64,000 bases of DNA from Cystobasidiopsis lactophilus (GCA_001599975.1 BCIO01000004.1:1153434-1217433), one strand, 5' to 3'. Counted from the stretch's first letter, positions 20,402 through 31,939 are shown. The notes: generated from the sequence alone by a model not told the origin. A program made the numbers and translations.

Positions 20402-20824
20402 ATGACCAACCAACAGCCGACTGTGGTGGAGCCCATGCGGATTGAGGACGCCGCCGCTTCGAAAGGGGAGGAGCCGATGCGCCTTCGCGGGGGCTGCGGC
20501 TGCCTCATTGGCGGCTTGGTCGTCGAGACTGGTCCATGCTTGTGCACTACCAATGGGTCTGGAATACTAGGCGAGCTCCGTCCACCCTCCCAAGTCGGGC
20601 CTACCTCCTGACTTCCTTCGTTTGCTGGAATTCGCAGGCTGCCTCGCTTGTTTGGTCGTCTTCATCCCCAACGCCGTCATCGGAGGCGTTCTGGGTGTTT
20701 TCAACTGTCTATGGTGAGCTTCTCCGCCCTTCACCCGGCCAGAACAACGCTGATTGGCTCGGACGACGAAAGTTGCGGTGCTTGCAACAGCTGCGTCTGC
20801 TCCACCGCGGATGGCGTTTATTGA
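20402..20824 (+). CDS. small Cys-rich membrane protein with an RLRGG motif
   Basis: Not assigned to a named family. The first exon encodes MTNQQPTVVEPMRIEDAAAS then EEPMRLRGGCGCLIGGL. After an intron comes a hydrophobic, glycine-rich segment (CLACLVVFIPNAVIGGVLG, then VFNCL). The last exon ends CCGACNSCVCSTADGVY. The final intron (GTGAGC...AAAG) joins these in frame; the junction between the first and second exon is less certain. The product, about 90 residues, has clustered Cys on either side of one membrane-spanning stretch, like Cys-rich single-pass stress proteins. RLRGG is identical to the ubiquitin C-terminus, probably by chance. It is convergent with NMT1, 180 bp between stops. Confidence 0.6.
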
Positions 20825-21003
20825 ACGAGCAGCAACATCGTAAGCGTGCTCCTCCACAATCATGTTGTCACTCTCTTAGGTTCCCTCAGGACCCGAACTT
20901 GACGAACAGCATCTTAACGAATCCCCATTGTAACCTGAGCGCTCGTTGTGTGTTCTTGTAAATTTGCATGGCCCCTATTTCTACTGGAAAGCCTCGCCGT
21001 TGT

Positions 21004-23436
21004 TTAGAGCATGACCACCCCCACACCCGATCCGCACTCGTTGGCGCCCAGATCCTTGCCATGCCTCAAAGGCCCCGAGATGGTCGTTTGCATGGACCCG
21101 TCCGCCCCTACGGACATCTGGGCTTGAGGGGTAGTCTTGAGCGTGCCACCGTGGATGGGGCGGGCGAGCCAGTTGTAGAGATAGCTGTAGACGCACCCGT
21201 CAGCTCTGAAGATCAAAGATCAAAAGTGAGAAGGAGACAATTACTAGTGCAATCGACCGTCGCCTTGTCCAAACTGTGGGTTATGGAATATGAAGGTGAG
21301 CACGACTTTGCAGCCTTGCTAATGTGTCATACGGGAACCCACCTTGAGGGTATGGATGAACAGCGAGTTGTCCATCAGCGTCAGAGCGTTGAACACGTCA
21401 AACTCGGCCTGTTCGTCCTCAATCTCCTCCTCAGCAACCCTCGATGCTGGTCCGTAAAAAAGACAAAAACGAACCTTCTTAGCAATGATCAGCGCGTCCC
21501 CGACGAGCGAGTTGAGCCGCTTCTTGAGCGCCACCCGGTCGACGTAGGCTTCCGCGTCCCACGTCTGCTCGGTGCCGGTGGATAAGGGGAGGTCGGAGGC
21601 GTAGTAGAACAGGTAGGCCGCTTCCAGCGGCTTCTTCTGGCGGATGGCGGTGGAGGGTAAAGAGTAGAAGGAGAAGAAGTCGGTCAGCTTGGCCGTCTTG
21701 GGGTCCTGTACCACGTCACGCCACTCAAATTATTCAGTCGTAGAGCCGAATAGAGGAAGGGGCAAAGACGGTTACCTGAACGACAAAAGTCCAAGTGACC
21801 TGCTCCTTCCTCCTGCCCCTGCCATCCACCTCGCCTTGGCCTCGGCCGGACCAAAAGTTATGCCGGACCTCCTCATCCGTGAACACCGGCGCCAGGTCGA
21901 ACCTGGCCATGTAACCCCTCAAGAGCTCGGCGACCTGGGGCAGGTCCCTCTCCTCCATCTCCCGCAAGCCCGCCGTCCCCGTCTCCACCGGCAAAGCGAC
22001 CTCCGCCAACATGGAAGCCATGCTCCTGCTCCTCGGCACCGCCGAGAACCCCAGGTCGACCAGCTTTTTAAAGTTCAAAGGGCGGTGGAAGTATTGGCAC
22101 ATGGACACGGGCGTGGGGAGGAAGACGCCGGCTGTGTAGATGGCTTGGAAGATGCCGAGCAAGTGGCACCGCCGGGTCACTTCTTTGATCAGCACGGGCG
22201 CGAGGCGCTTAGAGCGCAGCTTCTTGTGCACGCAGAGGAAGTTGATTTCGGAGACGTGCTTTTCCCTGCTCTCTCACACTTGGTTAGTTTGTTCTTAGAA
22301 GTGTGAGGCACAGGGGGACAGGACGGACAGCTGGCGAGTGCGCAAGTGCATGGGGATGCCAGCGATGAAGCCGACGAGCTTGGAGGTGGAGGAGACCCGC
22401 ACGCCAATGTGCCAGTCCTTGATGTAGCCCGGTGGCTTGAGCGCCCTGTTCCGTCATCGCGCCGGTATGAGCTCAAATACCAGGAGCTTGAGAAGGAGAG
22501 ACGACGACTACCACTTGATGAACTCGGCCGAGTAATCGAACCTGAAGCTGGCCTCGGCGTCCTCGACGTAGTGCATCGTCAGCAGCTCGTACACCTCCTG
22601 GAGCTGTTCGATACGCCCTGACACTTCAGCACTTTCTCAAGAGTGCTAAAGGGAGGGGTAGAGGGACGAACCTGAGCGGCGTCGTCCAAGTCCATGGTGA
22701 CCCATTCAAAGTTGTCCGGCAACGCGTACGGCTCCTGGCGGATCTCCGAAGGCAGCTTGTCCTCCTCGATCGCACCTTCTTGGCTCGCTGTAGTGTCTGT
22801 AACCACACTGGACGTTCAAACACTGGTAACAGCGTCTTAGGAGAGGAGGAGTGGAAATTACCTTGGCCGATTTGGGGGACGGGCTGGGTCGACCAGAACT
22901 TGTGATCCTTGTCCTTATCCTCTCTGTGCGCGTCACAGCACATTTGTGAGGCTACTACACGCAGCTAGGGCAGCAGAGAGGGAGAAACCCACGCTGGGCC
23001 ATCCGCGGACACTCCTTCGGCCAACTTGGTCCTCCTCAGAATCTCAGCCGCGAGCTCTGGCGTCCACTTGCTCGCTACATCTACGCACACACACCGCATC
23101 AACGCACGCACACCAAGAGAGCGCGCGAGAGGACGCACCGGCTCCGTGGGAATCCTCCAACTCCTTCTTGACCGCCTCGAACACCTTGGCCTCCTCCGAG
23201 CCTTGTCCTCCAGAGGTACTAGGTCCAGCCACTGCATTGTTGTTATTGTTCGCAGCAAGCTTCTTCTTGAGCTTTTGAAGCGCTTTTTTCGACTTGGACT
23301 TGGGCTTTGTCCCAGAGCTACTGGGTTCAGCTGCTTCGGGGTTGTCTGCTGAGGGTTCTTCGCCAGAGATAGCTTCGTTGAAAATCCATTCCAATTCGGC
23401 TGCGTTGGGACCTGCGGCCTGTCCAGAGTCGGCCAT
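21004..23436 (-). CDS. NMT1: glycylpeptide N-tetradecanoyltransferase (NMT)
   Basis: Transfers myristate from myristoyl-CoA to N-terminal glycines of proteins such as Arf GTPases; cytosolic and ribosome-associated. The N-terminus is low-complexity and basic ([20 protein letters not shown]), as in fungal and animal NMTs. Conserved motifs follow: [123 protein letters not shown], then [13 protein letters not shown] and the C-terminal GVGVVML. The terminal Leu carboxylate is catalytic in this family and the ending is intact. About nine short introns interrupt the gene. Its start codon lies about 46 bp from that of RPF2 on the other strand. Confidence 0.95.
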
Positions 23437-23482
23437 GGTTCATTGACAAGGGTCGGAGAGCGACAGCCACGAACATTGAATC

Positions 23483-24678
23483 ATGCAGAGAGTAGCGTAT
23501 GGTCCTCCGTCTTCAGCTGTATATCTTTCAGCTCACCAGGACTGGCCAATACAGAAAGCCAAAGAACGCAAGGTCCAAGCGAGTGCTCAAAGCCCGCGAG
23601 CCAAAGGTGCTTGCCGTCTGCAAATTTTGCGACTCCTCCCCTTGAAAGTCTGACAATGTGTGAGAACAGCTGGAAGAATCAGCCAAGACGGCCATCTTCG
23701 CCAAGTCGTCCACCTCCTCGGCCCTCACCACTTTGGCCTTGCGGGAGCTGCTGCTGTTGAAAAAACCAGATGGGATCCCCTTCTCCAAAGCCAACCTCAA
23801 CCTGCACCCGTTCGAAGACCCGACGCCGTTGGAGTTTTGGAGCGGGAAGAACGACGCCGCTTTCGTCCTCGTCGGCTCGAGTTCGAAGAAGAGGCCGAAC
23901 AACTTGGTGCTGGCTAGGATGTTTGAGCATTCGCTGTTGGACATGTTGGAGCTCGGCATTGAGAGCATCAAGTCCATGGCTGAGTTCACTGTCAGTCCCC
24001 GCCTCTTCTCGGCGTCCACAGAGATTTGACCAAGGTGTGAACGAGCAGGGAAAGAAACCTCTGATCGGCCAAAAACCAATGTTCCACTTCTCCGGCGACC
24101 TGTTCGACTCGCACCCTCTCTACATCCAGTTCAAGTCCCTCATCCTCGATTTATTCCACGGCCAAACCTCCGACTCGATCGACCTCACTGGCTTATCCCA
24201 CTTGATCTCCATCACCCTCGAACCTCCCCCTCCCACCACGTCCTTACTCGCGCCCACTGAGGAAGTGAAACGGAAGATCCATTGGCGCACCTACTCTGTC
24301 CGCTTGCTCAAATCCGGCCAGCGCACCCCTTATGCCTCGCTCGAACCGTGTGGCCCATCGCTCGACCTCACCCTCCGGCGCTCTTCCGCTCCCGCCAGCG
24401 AAACATGGAAGCGAGCGACCCAGCACTCCCTCAAGCGCAAGTCGGCAAGCAAGGAAGAGGCGGAGAAGAGGAAGAAGCAGAAGAAGAATGTGGACGTTGA
24501 TGAGATGGGCGATAAGGTCGGAAGGCTGCATGTGGCAAAACAGGACTTGGAGAGGTTGCAGTCCAGGAAGATGAAGGGTCTCAGAAAGCCGGCGGTGGTC
24601 AAGGAGAAAGTGGTCAGGACGGAGACGAGGGAGGATAATTTTGGGCAGGGCCAGGAGGACGGCATCGCAGAGTTGTAG
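23483..24678 (+). CDS. RPF2: ribosome biogenesis protein Rpf2 (Brix domain)
   Basis: Rpf2 works with Rrs1 to load the 5S RNP into pre-60S particles in the nucleolus. A tiny first exon (MQR) is followed by RKPKNARSKRVLKAREPK and, after an intron, LEESAKTAIFAKSSTSSALT. The Brix core gives LLLLKKPDGIPFSKANLNLH, PFEDPTPLEFWSGKNDAAF, VGSSSKKRPNNLVLARMFE and LLDMLELGIESIKSM. The last exon begins GKKPLIGQKPMFHFSGDLFD and contains PCGPSLDLTLRRSSAP, a conserved C-terminal Brix motif. The tail is lysine-rich and probably nucleolar. The first exon is inferred from a GT..AG intron of about 40 bp that joins MQR in frame; a different start is possible. Convergent with the RCR-like gene. Confidence 0.92.
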
Positions 24679-25090
24679 TTTTCGTTGTTCTGGGAATCGC
24701 TTTTGATGGGGGCAGCTTGCTCTCACATTTCGAACACACATGCTCAATGCCGAGATCTCGACCGCGAGGCGCACTTGTCCCAACTGGGCAAGGGAGGCAA
24801 ATGATGTTTGGGCAGTTGGTGGCGTGGCCATCGCCAAGGGTCAAACATCACAGCTGAGCAACCTCGTCATTTTGCGCCCAGGAGTGAATCGCAAGAGCCG
24901 AAGGCAAGCTCAGAGAGTGGCGAAATGACAAATATGATGGTAGATGGTGGCGATTCGAGAAATTGCAAACAATGGGCTACAAGAAGGCGACGCTTGCGAG
25001 GTGGAGAGTGCAAACAACACATGAGAAGTAGTGGCGTATATATTGAGAAGACAAGGCGATGTGTGTACAAGGGGAAGGCGGGAGTTGGGT
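24679..25090. other. convergent 3' intergenic region
   Basis: Between the stops of RPF2 (+) and the RCR-like gene (-). No gene or repeat visible; both 3' UTRs must lie here. Confidence 0.55.
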
Positions 25091-25804
25091 TTAGACATTG
25101 GCCGAGCCTTTTTGGTTGTACATCGGTGGCTGTAAGCGATAATTGAACTCATGAAACACCAAGGGTGATAAGAGAGCAACGGCTTACAGGTGCCTGAGGA
25201 GGGGCGTATTGCGGTTGGTAAGGCTGGTAGCTTCCAGGCCCAGACTGATATTGCTGTTCCTGTTGCGGGTAGCTGTGGGGCCACAGGAGCGCCTTCAGCA
25301 CACGAGGCAATGATGGAGCAGAGGCCGTGGGAACGCACAACTGCCCCTGCTGCTGCTGGGGGTAATAGCCCTGGGGCTGGTACTGGCCGCCGGTTTGGTA
25401 GGCGCCCTGCGGGTTGGCGGCGAGGAACTTCTTGGCCTTGCGCCGGCGCATCCACGGCAGCAGGCAGAGGGCGAAGATGATGAGCAAGAAGACGATCGCC
25501 GCTCTGAACCGCCAAATTAGCATGCACCGCCTCGTCTGCCGGAGGTGGCGCTCACAGAACTACGCCCGCTATTCTGCCTGTTTGCGACTCTCGATCAGGT
25601 CTGGACGTCCAGAGTAAGCTCAGGACGTACCTCCGCTCCACCAGTTGCCGTCACAATAGATATTTCCGAAGCCATCCCTGGAAAAAACGTCAATCGAGCG
25701 GGCAAAAAGGATCGGCGGCAGTTGCGCTACCTGTAGCAGGTCTCCGCGCGCGCTACGCCAAAGGCTACGGTCGACAAGAGCACGAAGGAGGCTAGAGTGG
25801 TCAT
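25091..25804 (-). CDS. RCR-like single-pass membrane protein with a PPxY motif
   Basis: Resembles fungal Rcr1/Rcr2 proteins, which sit in the ER/endosome/vacuole system and recruit the Rsp5 ubiquitin ligase. Exon 1 is a signal sequence (MTTLASFVLLSTVAFGVARA then ETCYR). Exon 2 gives DGFGNIYCDGNWWSG. A transmembrane segment follows (FRAAIVFLLIIFALCLLPW, then MRRRKAKKF, with positive charges on the cytosolic side). The tail is Gln/Tyr/Pro-rich (YYPQQQQ) and, after a last intron with GTAAGC donor, ends PPMYNQKGSANV. PPMY is a PPxY motif for WW domains, in the place expected of Rcr proteins. One upstream junction, between WWSGG and the membrane segment, is not resolved. About 150 residues. Confidence 0.7.
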
Positions 25805-25968
25805 TATGAGCTGGTTGGGAGGGAGCAAGGGGCAGCAAATTGAACGCCAAGCAAGATGACGAAGTCACGAGTTTTCGTGCGGAACACAAAGCGGGAAGGG
25901 ACGGTGGCGAAATTGCAAAGCGGCTACAGGTACACTGATAGTCAATTGTGAGGCGGAAACCGCAAACG

Positions 25969-27010
25969 CTATGCTACCAGCGCCAAGGCTTCGGCGTGGC
26001 CCGGCGCTTTTGGCTTGGGGTCAAAAAATCGGGGATGCACTCGGTAACGATTCAAGCCAACGCTCTAAACGGGAACTGCTTCAAGCACAGCCATTGTGCA
26101 GCTGAAGATGACTTACGATGGAGCGAGAGCGTCTGTCATGCGGGGGCAGAAATAGGCCATGCAAGGCTCGCTCTAGGGGTTCGCCTTGGACGCCACTCTC
26201 TCGTCTGTGCCTGGGACGGTCATAAGCCTCTGCGAGCCGAAAGGGCTGGTGTTGGTAATTTAATCAAGTTAAGCTGTGGAGGATGTACGTACCACCATGC
26301 GCGATGACCCGAGACGTCCAGGGGTTGCTTGCCGGGGCAATCACGCCCATGACATGTTGCTGAGGCTTCACGGAACCTATCGCCAGGATGAATTGCCCAG
26401 GCTTTATACGTCTACTAAACCTTCGGACTGCCTTCTCCGACAAACTGCCCTTCAAAGTCACGGTCAGCGCAGGCCATTGCAAATCGCCGTCTGGAAGCTG
26501 ATTCCCAGCCACGAGGTAACCCTCCAGTTGCTCTAGCAGGTCCAAGCGCACCAGGAAGACGAAGAGCACATCCTCATTAGGGAAGTCCTGATTTGCCGTC
26601 GCTTGCATACCGCGGACAATGATGGCGAAAACTTCCTGCCGCCAAGTTGGGTGCACGGCGTGAATTATTGTATGGACCAAGAAAGTATCGCATTGATGGC
26701 GCATGCCGTTGGGCTTCAGAGGGTGGTCGAGAAGCGGCAGAAAATCGTCACCGAAGTAGAATTCGCCATAATGCGGGATGTTGTCGAATTTACCGCTGGC
26801 CAGTTCGGCCAGAAGGGCCTGCCAGTACTCAACGAGACGAGACATTGAAGCAAAAAAGCCCGAGCACCGAGCCAGACCAAGGAATTCTTCCACGCATCCC
26901 TGCTCTCTAGGCAGGTCGAAGTCTTCCGCGGAGTGAAGAGGAGACAAAGGGACGACTGCCAGGCCACTCTGCGCCAATACTAGTCGTAGATCTGACAGAA
27001 CGGTCATCAA
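25969..27010 (-). CDS. hypothetical protein, no recognised domain
   Basis: I do not recognise this protein. A single 249-codon exon (27010 to about 26264) is followed by two GT..AG introns that keep the frame: the first has donor GTACGT just after VIAHG, the second has donor GTAAGT after RRSRSI. The spliced end reads VGLNRYRVHPRFFDPKPKAP and then GHAEALALVA. The large exon is leucine- and proline-rich without repeats (MTVLSDLRLVLAQSGLAVVP, LVEYWQALLAELASGKFDNI, GEFYFGDDFLPLLDHPLKPN, CDTFLVHTIIHAVHPTWRQE). There is no signal peptide or obvious membrane span. Clean splice consensus makes a real gene likely. The promoter region (about 440 bp) is shared with the epoxide hydrolase. Confidence 0.65.
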
Positions 27011-27448
27011 ACTACTCTGCCGTGCTCAGGACGAACTTTCAGGTCACTCGGCAAGCCCGACTCGAACTTCGTGCAGGCATGGCACGTCCAACTATTGTAG
27101 AAGCCAGCGCGGAAATAAAATTCTCTTCAGAATGGATTGGCACGCAGAGCAGTAGACCAGGTCAAATATGCTGGCAAAGAAGCGAACCCACGGAGTTCGG
27201 TCGATGCAGCGAAAGAGGCGACCAGGCTTAAGCTTGGATACGCGAGTTTGTTTCAGCTCCTTACAACCAAGCAGTAGCAGTATCAAAAGTTTCCAAATAG
27301 GCAAGCTAGGAAAGCGGAGAGCTGGCTGCCCATGGGCATGCTGTCGATCGCCACCTTCAGCTCCCCGCCTACGCCGAGCCCGGTAGTTTCGGTAGTCCCA
27401 TTGGTCGTTCTGGTTCGACCATTCAAGACTGCAGAATAGTTCCTGACC
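27011..27448. other. divergent intergenic region
   Basis: Upstream region of the orphan gene (-) and the epoxide hydrolase (+). No TATA box, repeat or additional gene identified. Confidence 0.5.
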
Positions 27449-29241
27449 ATGGCTGCCTCCATCAAGCCCTTCAAGTGCGTGTCGCGACTTAAATGAAGTG
27501 CACTGGATTGCCGAACGCTGCTGGACAGGGTCGATGTGCCTCAGAGCGAATGGAAACGAGTCCAGCAGTTCGTCGAGCTGACTGATATGAAGCCTTTTGT
27601 GAGCTACAGTCTATAGAATGGCCTTGTTGGTTTGGCCTGAGCGAGATGACAGCTTGCCAACCTGGTCCATGACGCGGACGAGAGCCGCACTGATTATGAT
27701 TTCTCGAATGAATTTGGCAGGTGTTCTCGTTTAGTGATTGGCTAAGAGCTGAGTAGGACTCAGGCATCAAATCTTCCCGTGTCGTCGAGTTGATCGACCG
27801 GCTCAAAACCGGCTTCGACTGGTACGAGTGGCAAGACAAGATCAATGCCATGGGAGAGCACGGCATGGTTACTGTTTCAGGTAAGCCTTCCACCAGAGAG
27901 CAAGGCAAGAAGTTAAAGCGATGCTCCTTAAGGAATCCCCGATGAAGACACCTTGGAGGTCCACTTTATCCACAAGAGATGCTCCAACCCGGATGCCGAC
28001 GCCATTTGCTTGACGCATGGTTGGCCAGGTTTGTTTCTTGTGCCCTGCTCAAGCCTTCAAAGCCCTCACCTAATCCGACCACAGGGACTATTCTCGAATT
28101 TTACAAGATCGCTCCTATCCTCAGCCAGAAGTACCATCTGGTCATGCCATCTATGCCTGGCTACGGATACAGTGCTCCACCTAAATACGGAAACAAATGG
28201 ACGGTCTCGAAATGCGCGACCACCCATGATAAGGTTATGCAGGCGCTCGGCTACAAAGCGTATGTTGCGCAAGGTGAGCTCTTTTCCATTAAATTTGTTC
28301 TTTACATTGAACCAGGGTTGCGGAACAGGCGGTGACTGGGTAGGTAGAAACGCTCTTGGCGTCGGTTCTTTGTCTGACATCGTGTGCAGGGATGGGCTGT
28401 GTCCCAAGCGATGGGCCTACAGCACCCAGAGACCTGCCGTGGTGTCCATGTCAACCTGTTCATGGGAGCCCCTGTTGGAGATCTGTCGGAGGATGCTAAA
28501 GCCGGCGCCAACCGACTCGCGGAGTTTGCCAAGCACGGGACCGCCTACCAGCACATGCACTACGTGAGCTTCGCTCTCGCGATTACGTTGGACTCACGCT
28601 CAAACCTGTAGCGCAGACCGTTCCCTACACCACGGCCGCTGTTCTGGGATCCTCGCCTATCGCCACCATCATCTATATCGCCGAGAAGTTTTATCGCTGG
28701 TCTGCTAACGATTCCCATCCTTCGCACGACGAGATCTTGGCCAATTGGTGAGGAGTCAGGATTCCTAGTGCCGGCCCACCTAACACTGAGACACGCTTGC
28801 AGCCTCATCTATTGGTTCCAAATGACCTGGCCGTCTTCCGTCTGGATGTGAGCCCATTTGGTGTTCGTCTCAGTCAATGGCCACTAAGAACGGGGCAACC
28901 AGGTACTACACCCTGCTCCGGGGCGATCCCGCTGCGCTGGATGCAGCAAACCCGCCGGGCAAGATCCAAGTTCCGGGCGCCTTTGGTGGCGGACGAGAAG
29001 ACATCATGTACAGCAACCTTGAAGCGTTTAAGACTGTTTACGAAAAGCCGCTATGGTATACTCTGCTTGAGAAGGGCGGTCATTTCTTGGCTTTGGAAGG
29101 TGGGTTGATTGCTGCTGACACCCAATTCATTTCTCAAGACGTGTTCTTACAGAGCCGGAGATCCTGGCTCGCGATGTCACAAAGTTTATGGAAGCCCCAG
29201 AAGTGCAAGAGTCGCTCAAGACGGCGACTCGGCAGCAGTGA
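27449..29241 (+). CDS. epoxide hydrolase (alpha/beta hydrolase)
   Basis: Hydrolyses epoxides to diols; cytosolic or microsomal. The N-terminal helical domain starts MAASIKPFK and continues DVPQSEWKRVQQFVELTDMK, and later FDWYEWQDKINAM. The alpha/beta core has VHFIHKRCSNPDADAICLTH then GWPG (oxyanion loop HGWPG), TILEFYKIAPIL, YHLVMPSMPGYGYSAPPKYG, and the nucleophile Asp in GTGGDWG. The C-terminal part carries KPLWYTLLEKGGHFLALE, where His is the catalytic base. The end is VTKFMEAPEVQESLKTATRQ then Q. At least eight introns of about 45-65 bp are present, several rebuilding exact motif junctions. Fungal epoxide hydrolases have this N-terminal domain order. It is divergent from the orphan gene at 25969-27010. 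Start: ATG at 27449. Confidence 0.9.
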
Positions 29242-29469
29242 AAGGTCTTGATCTGGCCGTAAAGGATTCTCGCCTCTTGTTCAAAATTTATAGACCTCGT
29301 ACAGGTAAAGACCCCGTATGTGCAACATCAACGATGAAGCAGTTTCCGACGTGCACCGTCTTCCCTTCACCTCCGAGTCCAACAGTCCATAAAACACTGC
29401 GGGAATACCAGTCTATCCAGGGCAAGAAGTCGACAGACTTAGGAAAGGACTCACGCAGGCCGGCCCAGC

Positions 29470-30631
29470 TCACTTGACGCCGAGCACAGCTGGATCGACG
29501 GCAAAGATGAGCTCAACGTCGGGGCGCTGGCGAAGAGCAAAGTTGGTGGCGCTTGATGGGTTCAGGCTCAATATCTGAAAGCTTCGCAGTCCAGGGGCGA
29601 AAGCGGACGACTTGAGGAGCCTGATCAAGGTCGTCCAGAACGGAGCAGGATGCTGAAAGACAAGGCGCGCAGGCGAGGTCATGCGGATCGTCTCTAGGGC
29701 GTTCGGGAGAGACTCGAGGAGCAAAGTCTCCGTGGGAGATATCCAAATGCCTTCGAGAATCAGCTGGCGGATATTCGTGCAAGTGGCCAGGCTCAGCATG
29801 GATCGCGCATCGAAGCTTGTCTCGTGAAGGCGACGGTTGGTGCTAGCTGTCGCTGCCCGGATGACGAGAGTCTCGAGATGCTGGCCTACGTTGTGGATGA
29901 TGATGCTGAAGTCTGTGAGTGGAAAATCCGTTAGGCACAGGTGGCGGAGGTCCGAAGTGAAGAGTGGGCAAGTGCCCACGTCGTAGGCCGATGGGTAGGA
30001 AGCTTGGCCAAAGTGAGAAAGGATCAAAGACTCGATCTTGGACGAATTGGCGCCAGCGATGACGATGGAATCGAAAGAGCCGCCATCCCATTCCACACGC
30101 TTGAGATGAGGGGCCTGCATCACCAAGGAATATAACGCGCGGTGGCACTGGACTCCAGAGGCAAAGACAGAGAGGTTTTGAAGATTGCCAGTAGGGACAC
30201 TCTCGAGACACTGAACGGCAACTTCCTCAGACTCGAGAACATGTTTTCCAAATACTCTGGCTACTGACCTTTTCCAATCTCACAGCATCCGCCACTATAC
30301 TGACTCGTTTGACGTTCAAGCACTTTCGGAGAAGGAGATCAACGCGAATGTAATAGGCTGCGGCGGTGGAGAGGATGATTTCTTGGACCAGCAAAACAGG
30401 CTCCCAGGCTGAAGTTGAAGGATCTTCAAGGACTCGAGATAAGCGGTACCAACGACTCGAGTGACCTAGACAATCAAGGTCGAGACTCCTGTACAGTCTT
30501 GCGCGGATGGTCGCCAGAAGCGCTTTTGACAGGAAGACGCCGTGCAGCACAGCGTAAAGGCCTTTCTCGTCCAGCTCGGCGATGATCATCACCAGGACCT
30601 CGACAGGGAGTCGGGAGGCTGCGGAAGCCAT
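29470..30631 (-). CDS. F-box protein with LRR-like C-terminal half
   Basis: The start MASAASRLPVEVLVMIIAEL is a typical F-box beginning, and LHGVFLSKALLATIRARLYR follows. One 66-bp intron (GTCAGT...TTCAG) lies after VADAVRLEK and joins to CLESVPTGNLQNLSVFASG. The second exon has leucine-rich strand-turn segments (LRHLCLTDFPLTDF, LETLVIRAATASTN, IRQLILEGIWISPT, LRSFQILSLNPSS), suggesting a curved repeat fold for substrate binding. A role as SCF receptor is inferred. An upstream in-frame ATG at 30763 exists but adds a low-complexity leader; I prefer the ATG next to the F-box. Not an obvious close relative of the 13957/15818 pair. Confidence 0.75.
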
Positions 30632-30843
30632 GGTGGTCAGAGGAGGCTTTCGATTCACGGTGGCACGGAAGCAAAAGGTTTTCCGGCCTGTCGCCAGCCT
30701 CGGGTTACGCGCTGAGGGCAAGGTGTTGGTTCTCCATTGTCGTATAGCACCAGGTGCTTTCAACTTGACTTTTCAGGCCAAGTTTTGGCTAGATTGAAGG
30801 GGAGCCAAATGCTTTAAAAGTCCATGTTCTGTCACCCTTCGGC

Positions 30844-31579
30844 TCAGTGCTTCTCCTGCTTCTCCTTCTTTTGACCAGGCGTCAGCAACCACGCCAAAGC
30901 CCATCCACCACCAACGATGCCCGCCAAGCGGTAGAGCCCGCTGGACTCCTTGTCGTTCAGATCCCGGGACTCGGCCTTGAACTCTTCCTTAGCGTGCGAG
31001 TCGGGCAAGGACTTCTTCAGGTCCGCCCACGACGGGATAGAGATGCCAGACTGGGCCTCGAGCGTCTTGAGGATGGACGCCTCGGCCTGGTGCAGCTTGT
31101 CCTTGGCCTCTTCTTTCGCCTCGCCGGCCTTCTCCTGGACCTCCTCGGTCGCCTTGCCGGCCTTTTCGGCGAAGGTTTTGAAGTTGCCAATCTGTGAGTA
31201 AAAGGACACGGATAATCTCAGCAGAGTGCGAGATGAGGCAAGGTCCCACTCACGCCCTTGTTTTCGTGGCCTTGGCCGAGGCTGGGGTCAGAGTGGTGCT
31301 CATCCGCGGCGCCCATCTGGGTCTGGGAAGATGTCGGGCCTCCGCCGTGCAAAGTGTCGCTGTGGGAGGCGGTGGACACTCGGCCCTCGCCGGTCTGGGA
31401 GGGCGAGCTGGAACCGGGAACTTGGGTGGTGGCCTTCTTGTGCGAGGCTTCCGAGGTCTGCAGGATCAAGGCATCTACATCAGAAACACAACAGCTTTTA
31501 TAGAGTAAAGGGCGCAACCTACGATTATTGGAGGGGACGCAATCTCCTCACTTTCGTCTGCGGGTTGGGGGAAGGACAT
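30844..31579 (-). CDS. small helical protein with C-terminal membrane anchor
   Basis: Not recognised. The spliced product starts MSFPQPADESEEIASPII and has a low-complexity, Ser/Gln/His-rich stretch (GEGRVSTASHSDTLHGGG). Then comes a charged amphipathic region, KTFAEKAGKATEEVQEKAGE and EAKDKLHQAEASILKTLEAQ, with a heptad-like Ala/Glu/Lys pattern. A short hydrophobic segment near the end (YRLAGIVGGGWALAWLLT) and a basic tail (PGQKKEKQEKH) suggest a tail anchor, maybe in mitochondria or ER; this is inference. Two introns are supported: one before TSEASHKKATTQ and one after GQGHENKG (GTGAGT donor). Divergent from AP-1 gamma. An ATG further upstream (about 31637) cannot be excluded. Confidence 0.65.
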
Positions 31580-31939
31580 GTTGACGCCAGAGCCGGGCGA
31601 GTCGACGGAGGTCTATTGCGATTGTCCATTGTCAGTTTCATGCTTGTAAAAAGTAGACAGGAGCCAGGAATGACCTCTTTGGGAGCTGAGAAGGGCACTC
31701 TCGGTGACGCAGCCTGTTCCAGAGTCCCAAACAATTGAGCATCCCACGTTCTCGCACGCCAGGCAAGGCAGGGGGCAGGAGGCGGGCAATTACAGCAGGT
31801 GTGGCATAGGCTCTCCTGGCCAGCAGGGCGGATCTTTGAACCAAGAGCCGCATAATTTCTGGAAGAGCAACCTCGTCGATGCTGCTGGACAAGCTCTTGG
31901 TCTCGACTGTCGACCGCTCGGGCTGCCTTCCTGCCGATT
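31580..31939. other. divergent intergenic region
   Basis: Upstream region of the helical membrane protein (-) and gamma-adaptin (+). No motif I can name. Confidence 0.5.
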
